NCBI RefSeq assembly: GCF_031624495.1
Contig: NZ_JAMQOP010000003.1
Span: 434,001-498,000 of the forward strand
Length of the DNA stretch: 64,000 nucleotides
Direction of reading: 5' to 3'
From: Halogeometricum sp. S1BR25-6
GTDB taxonomy: Archaea > Halobacteriota > Halobacteria > Halobacteriales > Haloferacaceae
This document shows positions 8,135 to 16,377 of this stretch, piece after piece; within the stretch, counting starts at the first letter, position 1, and each line of letters starts with the position of its first letter. Both the position numbers and the translations under genes were made by a program. The notes under the pieces are model-generated. The model was given only the letters and a program-made list of their open reading frames with translations, ran no database searches and was not told the DNA's origin.

Positions 8135-10594
8135 ATGACAAAAGCAAACGACATGCGTGCCCTCCTGATGGCGGCGCTCGTGGTTCTGTCCGTCTTCGCT
8201 GGCGTCGGTACGGTCAGCGCCATCGATACGAGCACCGTCGACGACGACAGCGCTCAAAACGTCGCCGTCGGACAGGATACGGCGAGACAGGAAGTCGTCT
8301 TCGAGACGACCCTCGACGAGGATGAGAGCGAAGACATCAGCATCGACACGAACGACATCCCGAACACCGACCTCTTGGCCGTCGGTGTGACGTTCGACGG
8401 GAGCGGAAACTTCTCCGTCTCGGATAAATCCGTCGACGACGGCGTCGCCGAGTTCACCGTCCAGAACGACGGCGACGACACGGAGACGGTCGAGGTGACG
8501 GCGACGCTCGTGTACGACACGAGCGAAGCCGAACTCGACGACCTCGGCGAGTACGACCTCACCGTCGACGGCGACGGGACCGACGGGGAAACCGCCTCGT
8601 TCAACCTCACGGCGAACGCCGTCGGAGACGGCGACGTCAACTTCCAGGGCGAGACTGTCCATGTCGACGTCAGTTCCCTGAGCGGTGACCTCGTCCTCCG
8701 CGAGGTCGAGGACCGCGGCGACGAGGAGACCAGCTTCATCTCCCAGCTCACCCCCGAGAACGGCTACGTCGAAATCGACACCGACGACCTTGAGGGCGAC
8801 TACGTCGTCATGGGTGAGGACGGATTCGACAACGGCGTCTTCTTCGAGATAGCCGAACAGGACCTCTCCGCGGAGTGGGACGAGGATTCGGTTACGCAGA
8901 ACGACGAGGTCGACCTCGTGTTCGACTCCGGCCGCGGTGACTACCTCGTCGAGGTCAGCGCCGACGGTCTGGACGCCGACGAACTGGAGATCATGTTCGG
9001 CGACGCGAGCCAGTACGTCGCCACGAACGAGGAAGATGACAGCGTCTACCTCGAAGGCGACACTGATACCACCATCACCGCCGAGGTGACGGACGACATC
9101 GACGCCGGCGAGTACGACTTCGAGTTCCAGGTGACGGACACGACCGCGTCCGACTCCGACGAACTCGAAATCGGCGAGGAGAACCGCAACATCGACTTCT
9201 CGCAGTCGACCTACACCGAGGAAGTCGGTGACCTCGCCGAGATCACCGTCCAGATGGAGGACACCGACCAGGCGTACGTCTTCCTCGGCGGCGACGACGT
9301 CAACTACCTCGAAGCCGTCAGGCTGAACGACGACGACGACGACGGCGAGGTGACGTTCTCGTTCAACACCTTCACCGGGAGCGAGGACGGCACCGACCCG
9401 TTCGAGCTCGTGAGCGAGGACGACGAGATCGAGACGGTCACCGGCGACATCGACGTGACCGAGGGTGAGATCGGCGACAACCTCGACGGTGAAGTCGACA
9501 GCCGTCTCGAACCCGGCGACTACGACCTCCGGGCGAGCACGTCGCTGCAGTACAACGCCGACGAAGACGAAGTCGAGGACGAACAGGACATCGCCGTCCT
9601 CGACCTCGTCGGCCGCAGCACGAACGGCATCAGCACGCTGACCGCTCCTGGCGGGAGCGCCGACGGCTTCGACGACACCGAGGAACTCATCGAGAGCGCC
9701 AATCAGAGCGATACGGTCGCCATCGGCGACCGCCTCGTCGTGCGCGTCGACGCCAGCGGTGTCAGCGGCATCATCAACGAGGACGACATCGACTCGCTCC
9801 AAGAGAACGGCGTCTACCTCGGCATCGAGGAGACCGACGCGGGCGCGAACGCCGACGAAGAGTCCATTCCGTTCGACGGCGGTAACGCGGCTATCTACCG
9901 CGACGAGTCCGTCGCCGAGAATCAGTTCTTCGTCGTCTTCGAGACCGACCAACTCGACCTCGACGAGGACGCGGAGTACCAGGCGTACTTCCGCGTCGGC
10001 GAGGAGGGTGAGGACGTGATCGACTACGTCGACGAAGACGAGGAAGAACGCGTCTCGACGACGTTCACCGCCGAAGAACCCGACGCGAACCTCGATCTGA
10101 ACGACGACGACCAGTACGAGGTCGTTCGCTCCGAAGAGGCGACCGTCCAGTTCGATACGAACCTCGCGGGCGGTTCGGAAGTCACCGTCCGCCTTCGCAG
10201 TTCGGAGTCGAACTCCGCGTTCCTGCTCTCGAACACGGTCGAGACGACCGCCAACGGTTCCGTCTCCACGACGTTCGACACCTCCGACATCGAAGCCGGA
10301 ACCGAGTTCGATATCTCCGTCCGTAGCGGCGGAAGCGACCTTGCGAACGAGGACGGCGTCATCATCAACCAGACGACGCCGACGCCCTCCGACACGCCGA
10401 TGGACACGCCGATGACCACGGACACGCCGACGGATACGCCGACGGATACGCCAACGGACACGCCGACGGATACGCCGACCGAAACCGAGACGAGCACCCC
10501 CACCACGACCGGGGGTAGCACGCCCGGGTTCGGCGTGGTCGTCGCCGTGACGGCACTGCTGGCCGCGGCCCTGCTGGCGACCCGCCGCGACTAG
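8135..10594 (+). CDS. csg: S-layer-type surface glycoprotein, PGF-CTERM
   Basis: An 819-aa, extremely acidic exported protein. A Sec signal peptide covers residues 1-29 (MTKANDMRALLMAALVVLSV..., cleavage after VSA). A series of beta-rich Ig-like domains follows, then a Thr-Pro stalk built from a TDTP tandem repeat (about 752-790), then TPGFGVVV, a hydrophobic helix and ATRRD: the PGF-CTERM signal processed by archaeosortase. The length and plan match the haloferacean major cell surface glycoprotein (827 aa in Haloferax volcanii). NxS/T sites are scattered, and the Thr stalk suits O-glycosylation. The next downstream T-tract is at 10680. It could be the main S-layer subunit or a paralogue; the long AT-rich leader supports high expression. 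The symbol csg is tentative. Confidence 0.85.
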   Translation: MTKANDMRALLMAALVVLSVFAGVGTVSAIDTSTVDDDSAQNVAVGQDTARQEVVFETTLDEDESEDISIDTNDIPNTDLLAVGVTFDGSGNFSVSDKSVDDGVAEFTVQNDGDDTETVEVTATLVYDTSEAELDDLGEYDLTVDGDGTDGETASFNLTANAVGDGDVNFQGETVHVDVSSLSGDLVLREVEDRGDEETSFISQLTPENGYVEIDTDDLEGDYVVMGEDGFDNGVFFEIAEQDLSAEWDEDSVTQNDEVDLVFDSGRGDYLVEVSADGLDADELEIMFGDASQYVATNEEDDSVYLEGDTDTTITAEVTDDIDAGEYDFEFQVTDTTASDSDELEIGEENRNIDFSQSTYTEEVGDLAEITVQMEDTDQAYVFLGGDDVNYLEAVRLNDDDDDGEVTFSFNTFTGSEDGTDPFELVSEDDEIETVTGDIDVTEGEIGDNLDGEVDSRLEPGDYDLRASTSLQYNADEDEVEDEQDIAVLDLVGRSTNGISTLTAPGGSADGFDDTEELIESANQSDTVAIGDRLVVRVDASGVSGIINEDDIDSLQENGVYLGIEETDAGANADEESIPFDGGNAAIYRDESVAENQFFVVFETDQLDLDEDAEYQAYFRVGEEGEDVIDYVDEDEEERVSTTFTAEEPDANLDLNDDDQYEVVRSEEATVQFDTNLAGGSEVTVRLRSSESNSAFLLSNTVETTANGSVSTTFDTSDIEAGTEFDISVRSGGSDLANEDGVIINQTTPTPSDTPMDTPMTTDTPTDTPTDTPTDTPTDTPTETETSTPTTTGGSTPGFGVVVAVTALLAAALLATRRD
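10391..10480 (+). repeat. Tandem 12-bp repeat coding for the TDTP stalk
   Basis: Near-perfect copies of ACACGCCGACGG and ATACGCCGACGG encode Thr-Asp-Thr-Pro. The unit could expand or contract by slippage. Confidence 0.8.
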
Positions 10595-11087
10595 CGACCG
10601 ACGACCGCCGGAACCGGCCGACGCCGGTTCTCCGGTGTACTCTCGATTCGCTCGGACCCGCTCCGAATTCGGGTTCCGATTTTTTGCGCTGCATCCGTGA
10701 GAACTGCTGCTCGACCGAATCTCCGGTTCACTCGCAGCCGTGACAACGAACGAACAGCTTCGAGCATCGGCGAACGGCACTTTCGGCGTCGCACCCCGGG
10801 GGTTACGGCGCTCGAACCGTGCTTCGCGGCCGCGTCGGTCTACCGATATCCGTCACCTATGCTCGTGACGGTGCGGTATCTCCTGTCTCCGGAACAGATT
10901 CACGGCCGAATCGCGTTCCGGCGATTGAGGGATTTATACATCTACAGACGGTGTGAATGAATACGGGACGCGGGAGTTCCGCGGTGTGTACGCCGCGCGG
11001 GGGTGGTGAACGCTCACTGCACTCGCGTGACCGCGCGCCGGACGCGCGGCGCACCGCACACGTTCGCGCGAGTTCCGAACCTCTACT
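10595..11087. other. Intergenic region with dyad and TATA box
   Basis: No gene is supported. It holds a T-tract at 10680-10685, a likely terminator for the S-layer gene; an imperfect 33-bp dyad at 10889-10921 (CCGGAAC...GTTCCGG with GATTC/GAATC inner arms); and TTTATAC at 10933-10939. Confidence 0.5.
10680..10686 (+). terminator. T-tract terminator after S-layer gene
   Basis: TTTTTTG about 85 bases after the stop codon; archaeal intrinsic termination relies on U-rich tracts. Confidence 0.4.
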
Positions 11088-11414
11088 ATGATTCGTGGTG
11101 ATACGACGACCGCGTCTTGGAACGCGATGTTCGACTCGCTCGCGCACGCGACGCGCCGTCGCGTGCTCGCAGAACTGACCGACAGCGCCGACGTAAGCGT
11201 CGACTCGCTCTCGCGACGAACCGACCCCGACGCCAGTCCGGAGACGACGCGGACCACGCTCTACCACGCCCACCTGCCGAAACTCGAACGTAACGGGTTC
11301 ATCTGGTGGGACAGGGAGAACGACACGGTCGGCCGCGGCCCGCGATGGGAGACCGCCGAGTCCGTCCTGACGGCCGCCGACTATCTCACGGGGCGGCCGA
11401 CGTCGCGCCCGTGA
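11088..11414 (+). CDS. Small winged-helix regulator, DUF7344-like
   Basis: A 108-aa protein. MFDSLAHATRRRVLAELTD (about residues 14-32) is the ArsR-like first helix pair common in haloarchaeal DUF7344 proteins. TTRTTLYHAHLPKLERNGFI (about 60-79) supplies the recognition helix and the turn into the wing, followed by WWDRENDTVGRGPRWE. There is no sensor domain and no metal-binding cysteine set. It stands alone, with promoter-like DNA 150 bases upstream containing a 33-bp dyad, so it may regulate itself. Targets are unknown. Confidence 0.7.
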   Translation: MIRGDTTTASWNAMFDSLAHATRRRVLAELTDSADVSVDSLSRRTDPDASPETTRTTLYHAHLPKLERNGFIWWDRENDTVGRGPRWETAESVLTAADYLTGRPTSRP

Positions 11415-11464
11415 ACGTAGTGGCATCCCGGACCGACCGAACGTCTCCCGGTTCTCTCTTCCTC

Positions 11465-11866
11465 CTACTCACCGTCCCGCGTTCCGACGATGACCTCGGC
11501 CACCTCTTCGGGGTGGTCGGCGGCGACGCGGACGAGGGCGTCGTGGAACTCGCGCCCCGTCACGTCGCGGACGTCGTGGTCCCGCCGAAGCAGCGACTCG
11601 ACCTCGAACTCGGCGTCGTCCATCACCGACAGCGTTTCCGACCGGACGTAGACGCTCTTGGCCGTCGTGTCCTCGAACTCGAACGCCGGACCGAACGACG
11701 ACTCGGATTCGGCCTCTTTCGTCTCCGTCTCGGGTTCTGACTCCGGTTCCGGTCCGGACGCCGATGTGTCGGCGTCGCTCGCGCTCGTTTCCGCCCCTTC
11801 GACGGCGTCCGCCTCGGGTTCTTCGACCACGTCGCCGAGCCCCGAAAAGCGGTTCTCGTCAGGCAT
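11465..11866 (-). CDS. Small acidic ParA-partner candidate
   Basis: A 133-aa protein whose start lies inside the 3' end of parA (8-bp overlap), so the two are translationally coupled. Residues 1-65 are a disordered, very acidic Glu/Ser/Asp stretch. Residues about 66-133 form a compact domain: AKSVYVRSETLSVMDDAEFEVESLL, then VRDVTGREFHDALVRVAADHPEEVAEVI. No named family is recognised. In type I partition operons the gene after parA usually encodes the centromere-binding partner, often small and in this position. I infer a partner or ParA-activating role from position alone; no clear HTH or RHH motif is visible. Confidence 0.65.
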   Translation of the reverse strand: MPDENRFSGLGDVVEEPEADAVEGAETSASDADTSASGPEPESEPETETKEAESESSFGPAFEFEDTTAKSVYVRSETLSVMDDAEFEVESLLRRDHDVRDVTGREFHDALVRVAADHPEEVAEVIVGTRDGE

Positions 11867-12674
11867 CGGTGCCTCCGTTCTCGACGACCTGCGCCAGTTG
11901 GTCGAGTCTGTCGAGCATGTCGCTGCCGGCGTCGTACTCGCGGAGTGTTTTCCCGTCGCGCCAGGCGCGACTGAACGCGATGCGGTGTCTGATTCCGGGC
12001 CCCGGCGACTCCCCGAACCCTTCCGAACGCGCGAACGCGGGGAGATACTGCGCGAACGGTGACGCTTCGAGGTCGTCGATGATGCGTCGCTCCTCGTTGT
12101 TACCGCTGAGGTCGTTCGGAACGATGGCGAGGATGTCGAGGTCTACCTCGTTGCGGATGGGCCGGACTTGCTGTTCGACCATCCGCTCGAACCCGGAGAC
12201 GCTGGGTTCGCTCATGAGTAGGGGAACGATGAGATTGCCCGCCCCGATGAGCGACGCGTCCGAGAGCGGTCCGAGACTCGGCGGCGAGTCGATGACGATG
12301 TAGTCGTACTCCTCCCCGAGGAGGGGTTCGACGATGCGCCGCCGGACCCACAGGATACCGAACGTCGAGTTCCGAATCCGGTCTTCGATATCGTCCAAGT
12401 CGACGTGTGCGGGGAGGAGGTCGAACTCCTCGCGGTCGTGGATAATCTCGCGCACGTCGACCGGGTCGTCCTCGGTCAACACGTCGCCGATGTGTGGACC
12501 GTCTGTCTCGTACAGTTCTTTCTTTCCGACGCCCTCGGTCGCGTTGCCCTGCTGGTCGAGGTCGACGAGGAGCACCTCGTTCCCCCGCGCGGCCAGTGCG
12601 TCCGCGAGGTTGATCGCGATGGTCGTCTTCCCGACCCCGCCCTTCTGCAACGACACGCTCACTGCGCGCGCCAT
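11859..12674 (-). CDS. parA: ParA/Soj-family partition ATPase
   Basis: A 271-aa deviant-Walker ATPase. KGGVGKTT (residues 11-18) carries the signature lysine, VDLDQQGNAT (about 37-46) is the A' motif and VIDSPPSLG (127-135) is Walker B. There is no N-terminal HTH, so this is a short ParA of the type Ib/Soj kind. Such proteins move DNA or large complexes by ATP-dependent nucleoid binding. The gene overlaps a small acidic downstream gene and is preceded by about 600 bases of iterated AT-rich motifs, the usual layout of a partition cassette. MinD and cargo-positioning ParAs are less likely because no membrane-targeting amphipathic C-terminus is visible. Confidence 0.9.
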   Translation of the reverse strand: MARAVSVSLQKGGVGKTTIAINLADALAARGNEVLLVDLDQQGNATEGVGKKELYETDGPHIGDVLTEDDPVDVREIIHDREEFDLLPAHVDLDDIEDRIRNSTFGILWVRRRIVEPLLGEEYDYIVIDSPPSLGPLSDASLIGAGNLIVPLLMSEPSVSGFERMVEQQVRPIRNEVDLDILAIVPNDLSGNNEERRIIDDLEASPFAQYLPAFARSEGFGESPGPGIRHRIAFSRAWRDGKTLREYDAGSDMLDRLDQLAQVVENGGTDA

Positions 12675-12743
12675 CTACTCTGTCCCCCGTCCGAACCGCG
12701 TTCGAGTTCTGCGCATGGTGGATTTTGTGAAGTTTTTGGAATT

Positions 12744-12767
12744 TGTAGACTGTTTCAGCAGTCTACA
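12744..12767. promoter_or_regulatory. Palindrome at the parA promoter, candidate operator
   Basis: TGTAGACTG, six bases, CAGTCTACA: a perfect 9-bp inverted repeat. It lies where the parA transcript should start, about 26 bases downstream of a TATATA at 12794-12799. CAGTCTACA occurs again at 13016-13024. Confidence 0.6.
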
Positions 12768-12793
12768 CGCTGTCGGCTGTTTCCACGGCATCG

Positions 12794-12799
12794 TATATA
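12794..12799 (-). promoter_or_regulatory. TATA box of parA
   Basis: TATATA within GTTATATACG on the minus strand. It predicts a transcript start near 12770 and a leader of about 95 bases. Confidence 0.5.
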
Positions 12800-13280
12800 A
12801 CTCTGCGTCAGACGCTGTGGGAGTTTTACACATTTGAGAATATTCAAAATTTGTAGAATTTCTAGACGGCTCTCGCGCTCTCCGTTGGTCGCAATCAACC
12901 AGCAAAAGTTTCCCAACCTCACGATTCTTGGAATTCGCACAAATTCTAAAATCTGCAACTCTCCCGCAATCTTCTCCTCACTGGCCGAAATTCTACGGTT
13001 CCCACCGGCTTCGCACAGTCTACAATTTTTACGCTCTCCGAGACCTCGTCGGTGTCCCACATCCCGTCCTCGATTCGACGACCCCCCCCCTCCTCCGTTC
13101 GACTCGACGAACCCCCCGGCCCTGTCACCCCTCGATGGGTGCCGACCGCTGCTTGGTCTGCCTCCTGTCGCTCCCTCGCCCTCCCGTTCGTCGCCGCCCG
13201 CACTCTACACTCTTTACACACTTTACAATTCTCACAATTTCCACAAATTCTAAAATGTTTTCTAGGGAAGTTTACAAATG

Positions 13281-13866
13281 CAACCCTCGGTGTCGACTCC
13301 TTCGGCCGTTCCGACGGCCGACGGGTTCACCGCGACCCAGAAACGGTGCTCGGAAAGCAGGCTGATGAGAGCCGAACCGGATGGATATCTCTCCGACCGA
13401 TCTGTCGCTGTGAGGTGACCGACGGCGAATGAGGGGCCGGCGAAACCAGTTTAGGACCGATTCGACGACGTCGCGAAGAACGAGGCGAAATCGAAGATAC
13501 CGGCTCCGGGTCGGGTTCGATAGAGACATCCCGAGTGGAACGCGAACTATCATCGACCGTCGCACGGTCCGCCGTCGTCGTGTTCCTCTACGCTTCGAAT
13601 CGGGGGTTACCGCCCCCGTTTCTTCCGGTTTCGGTCGCCCGACGGTCCGCCCCGGACTCGAAGGCTCGTCCACACGGGCTTCCCTCCTCCCCCGCCGGCG
13701 TTCGATAAACCACTGAGTGATTTATCTACCCTTCTCACCCCCGATCTCAACCGTCGTCCCGAACTGAGGTCAGGTGTCCTCGCGTCGGTTTCTCGCCGTT
13801 CGCTGCGCCGAACCTGTCGTTCCGGCGGCCATCGCACTTTACTGGCGAGGTGATGAGGGTTCGTGT
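13281..13866. other. Intergenic, no feature seen
   Basis: This GC-rich stretch has open frames on both strands, but they are Arg-rich and lack haloarchaeal codon character. I see no RNA gene. Confidence 0.4.
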
Positions 13867-14415
13867 ATGTCCGGACCGGCGTTTCTCCACGGCGACGGCG
13901 TTACGCTCTGCCCCGCCGACCAGTCGGACCTCGGATTTCTCTGCGAACACGAGAACGACCCGCGAGTTCGGTCGTCGCGAGCGGTCATCACGCCGACCAG
14001 CGCCGACCAGGTTACGGCCCGCCTCGGCGGGACGATGGGACAGAACGAGGAGAGCGTCGGTCTGTTAGTCCGCGCCGGAGGCGAGCGAGTCGGGTTCGTC
14101 TACCTCGTCCGCGAGGAGTCGAACGCCGTCGAATTCCAGTTCGCCGAGGTGGCCTACTGGGTCGCACACGAACACTGGAACGAGGGCTACGCGACGGCCG
14201 CCGTCGCGGCGATGGTCGAGTACGGGTTCGACGAACTGGGTCTCCACCGGGTAAAAGCCGCCACGTTCGCCGACAACGAGGCTTCGCAGCGAGTTTTGGA
14301 GAAAGTCGGCTTCGAGCGGGAGGGCGTCGCTCGCGAGGAGGCGTACGTCGAGGGGACGTGGCGCGACTGCGTCGACTACGGCCTCCTCGAAGGCGAGTGG
14401 CGGGATGGAGACTGA
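13867..14415 (+). CDS. GNAT-family acetyltransferase (RimJ/RimL-like)
   Basis: A 182-aa N-acetyltransferase of the RimJ/RimL/Acetyltransf_3 type. It starts GPAFLHGDGVTLCPADQSD, has the central strand EVAYWVAHEHWNEGYATAA, which forms the acetyl-CoA pyrophosphate loop region, and ends GLHRVKAATFADNEASQRVL then EKVGFEREGV, the usual C-terminal signature. The ATG at 13867 is chosen because the family begins there; the frame extends 31 codons upstream without homology-like content. Substrate is unknown: protein N-termini, ribosomal proteins or small amines are possible. Convergent with the siderophore operon and probably unrelated to it. Confidence 0.85.
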   Translation: MSGPAFLHGDGVTLCPADQSDLGFLCEHENDPRVRSSRAVITPTSADQVTARLGGTMGQNEESVGLLVRAGGERVGFVYLVREESNAVEFQFAEVAYWVAHEHWNEGYATAAVAAMVEYGFDELGLHRVKAATFADNEASQRVLEKVGFEREGVAREEAYVEGTWRDCVDYGLLEGEWRDGD

Positions 14416-14448
14416 ACCGCGCGTCGCAGTGCGGCCCCCACTTTCGAC

Positions 14449-16359
14449 CTAATCGTCGGCCGCGTGCGGTCGTGCCGCGTCATCGGCATCGTCCTCGGCG
14501 ACGGCGTGCAGCGGGTTCCGCACCGTTCCGTGCTCGGCGGCGTGCGGGCGCCCCGGCGCGTCGTCGTAGCCGTACTCGAAGATGCGGTTTCGATTCAGCG
14601 CGAGTTTCGTGAACTCCGGTCGGAGCAGGTCGAACAGTTCGAATCTGTCCTCCAGTTCCGGGAACTCGGCTTGGTAGGCCAAAACCGCCTCCCTGGCGTG
14701 GGTCCAGAACCGCTCTTCGGCGTAGTCTTCGTGCCGTTCGAGTACGTCCGCGACGTACCGGAGGACGCAGACGAACAGCCCCGAGAAGACGAACTGACAC
14801 AACCCCTCCGGCGGTTCCTTCCGGAGCACCTCGTGCACCTCGTCGGGGAGCGCCTCCAACTCGGGGAGCGGTCTGTCGCTCACGTTCACGTCGTCGACGA
14901 AGTCCTTGACCGCGAGTCTGGATGGAACGCCGTCCTCGACGACGAGGATGGTGTTCTGCCCGTGCGGCGAGAACACCGTCCCGTAGCGGTAGAGGTAGTG
15001 CAGGAGCGGCGGGAGTACGGTCTCGAAGAACTCAGAGAGCCACTCGTCGGCGGTGAGCCCCGACGCCTCGATCAGCCGCGAAACGTAGGGGACGCCCTCG
15101 CCGTCGACGTGCATCAGCGACGACAGCGTCACCGCCCGCTCTTCGTCCTCTAAGAACTCGTATATCGGCTCCCGCCACACCGTGCCGAGCAGTTCGTGGT
15201 ACTGATACGGCGACCCGTCGATGTCGGTGAAGTCGTCATGGTCGTAGTTCAGACCGGCAACCTCGCCGGGGAGAATCAGTCCTTCCTCCCGCAGGAACTC
15301 GTCGTTCTCGCGGATTCCCTTGACGTACTCCGTCACCGTCGGCGCGAGTTCCGTTCGCTCGCCGGGCAACCCGCGCCAGACGAGCGTGTTCAGGATTCGC
15401 ATCGGCACTTTCACGTGGTGTTTCGCCTCCGAATCGACGTTGACGAACGTCCGCACCGACTGCTGGGGGAGGTACTCGTCCGGTCCCTCGCCCAGTGGAA
15501 CGATGTCGTCGCGGGCGATGTCGTCCGGAAACAGGGGGACGACGCTGTGCTCCCACTGCCAGTCGTGCACCGGGAGGAAGTAGTAGTCGTCGGGGTCCAG
15601 ACCCTCCGATTCCAACCGCTCGCGGAACGTCCCGTAGCGGTCGCCGAGTTCCCCCTTCACGAGCGAGTCGTGGTCGAGTTCGTCCGTCGAGACGAACGTC
15701 GCCTTCTCCCTGCTGATGGCGACCCACGACAGCGTGACCGGGTTTTTGGTCTCGGGGGCGTACTCGCGGTAGTCGTCGTATCCCCACCCGAGGCGGCCCT
15801 TGTTGTACGTGAGCCACGGATGGCCGTCCATCTCTCCCTCCAGTTCGGCGTAGCCGAGGTCGAGCGGGTCAAACTCCCCGCCGTCGTCCGTCCGTCGCCG
15901 CGCTCTCGCTTCGACGTGCGCGTCCGCGAGGAGCGTCCGCTTGTACTCCCGCACGAGGTTCCCCTCCGTCAGGCCCTCGAGTTCGGTCGATTCGCCGACG
16001 TCGCGGAGCAGGGTGAGCGGGTCGCCGAGGTCGTTCCACCCCTCGTCCCCGCCGCTTCCGGCGGTCGTCCCGTCGGTCGCGCGTCGCTCCACGCTGTCGC
16101 CGTCGACGGACAGGCTCTCCATCAGTCGCTCCTCGGCGCGGAAGCGGTAGGCCGCGTCGCCGAGTTCGAAGCGGTAGGTGCCGCCGTCGGACGCGGAACC
16201 GGCCTCTCGGTCGCTTCCCGCACCCGTTTCGACCCGTTCGGGGTCGACGATTTCCTCGTAGGCGAACTCTTCGAGCATCTTCGCGAGGAGTCGGCGCTCG
16301 ACCGTCTCCCACACGTCCGCGTCCAGTGCGTCGTCTCGGATAGTGTCGTTCGGATTCAT
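14449..16359 (-). CDS. iucC: IucA/IucC-family siderophore synthetase (second NIS enzyme)
   Basis: A 636-aa NRPS-independent siderophore (NIS) synthetase, which adenylates a citrate carboxylate and joins it to an N-hydroxy-N-acyl diamine. Visible signatures are GHPWLTYNKGRLGWG (phosphate/ATP site, near residue 180), HDWQWEHSVVPL, the segment SEAKHHVKVPMRILNTLVW, SPHGQNTILVV and LAVKDFVDDVNV. It is the last gene of the operon, 18 bases after iucD. A second NIS enzyme is encoded upstream; two such enzymes normally add two amines to one citrate in turn. Residues 45-75 and the C-terminus hold acidic, low-complexity stretches, an adaptation to salt. Confidence 0.9.
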   Translation of the reverse strand: MNPNDTIRDDALDADVWETVERRLLAKMLEEFAYEEIVDPERVETGAGSDREAGSASDGGTYRFELGDAAYRFRAEERLMESLSVDGDSVERRATDGTTAGSGGDEGWNDLGDPLTLLRDVGESTELEGLTEGNLVREYKRTLLADAHVEARARRRTDDGGEFDPLDLGYAELEGEMDGHPWLTYNKGRLGWGYDDYREYAPETKNPVTLSWVAISREKATFVSTDELDHDSLVKGELGDRYGTFRERLESEGLDPDDYYFLPVHDWQWEHSVVPLFPDDIARDDIVPLGEGPDEYLPQQSVRTFVNVDSEAKHHVKVPMRILNTLVWRGLPGERTELAPTVTEYVKGIRENDEFLREEGLILPGEVAGLNYDHDDFTDIDGSPYQYHELLGTVWREPIYEFLEDEERAVTLSSLMHVDGEGVPYVSRLIEASGLTADEWLSEFFETVLPPLLHYLYRYGTVFSPHGQNTILVVEDGVPSRLAVKDFVDDVNVSDRPLPELEALPDEVHEVLRKEPPEGLCQFVFSGLFVCVLRYVADVLERHEDYAEERFWTHAREAVLAYQAEFPELEDRFELFDLLRPEFTKLALNRNRIFEYGYDDAPGRPHAAEHGTVRNPLHAVAEDDADDAARPHAADD

Positions 16360-16377
16360 GATGATAGTCTTCGGTCG

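Larger units (their letters stand above)
12724..13280. repeat. AT-rich iterated motifs upstream of parA, candidate centromere
   Basis: Noncoding DNA with repeated motifs related to ACAAATTCTAAAA in both orientations. Exact AAATTCTA cores occur at 12941-12948, 12988-12995 and 13245-13252, with the inverse TAGAATTT at 12854-12861. Variants include TTGGAATTTGTAGAC (12736-12750), TACAATTTTTA (13021-13031) and a run of TTTACA/TCACAA/CCACAA steps at 13212-13248. Five-prime to parA and far lower in GC than its surroundings, it resembles an iteron-type par site. Confidence 0.6.

Noticed and set aside
10391..10480. Tandem 12-bp repeat considered as iterons or a minisatellite origin
   Set aside because: It is in frame and encodes the TDTP stalk of the S-layer protein.
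7964..10780. 938-codon frame antisense to the S-layer gene
   Set aside because: Shadow of the GC3-biased glycoprotein gene; Val/Arg/Asp-rich without domains.
10957..11091. 44-codon frame ending at the ATG of the DUF7344-like gene
   Set aside because: Tempting as a coupled leader peptide, but third positions lack GC bias and the ATG lies at or before the predicted transcript start.
13272..13716. Open frames on both strands between the par site and the GNAT gene
   Set aside because: Arg-rich, no domain, weak codon bias; treated as intergenic.
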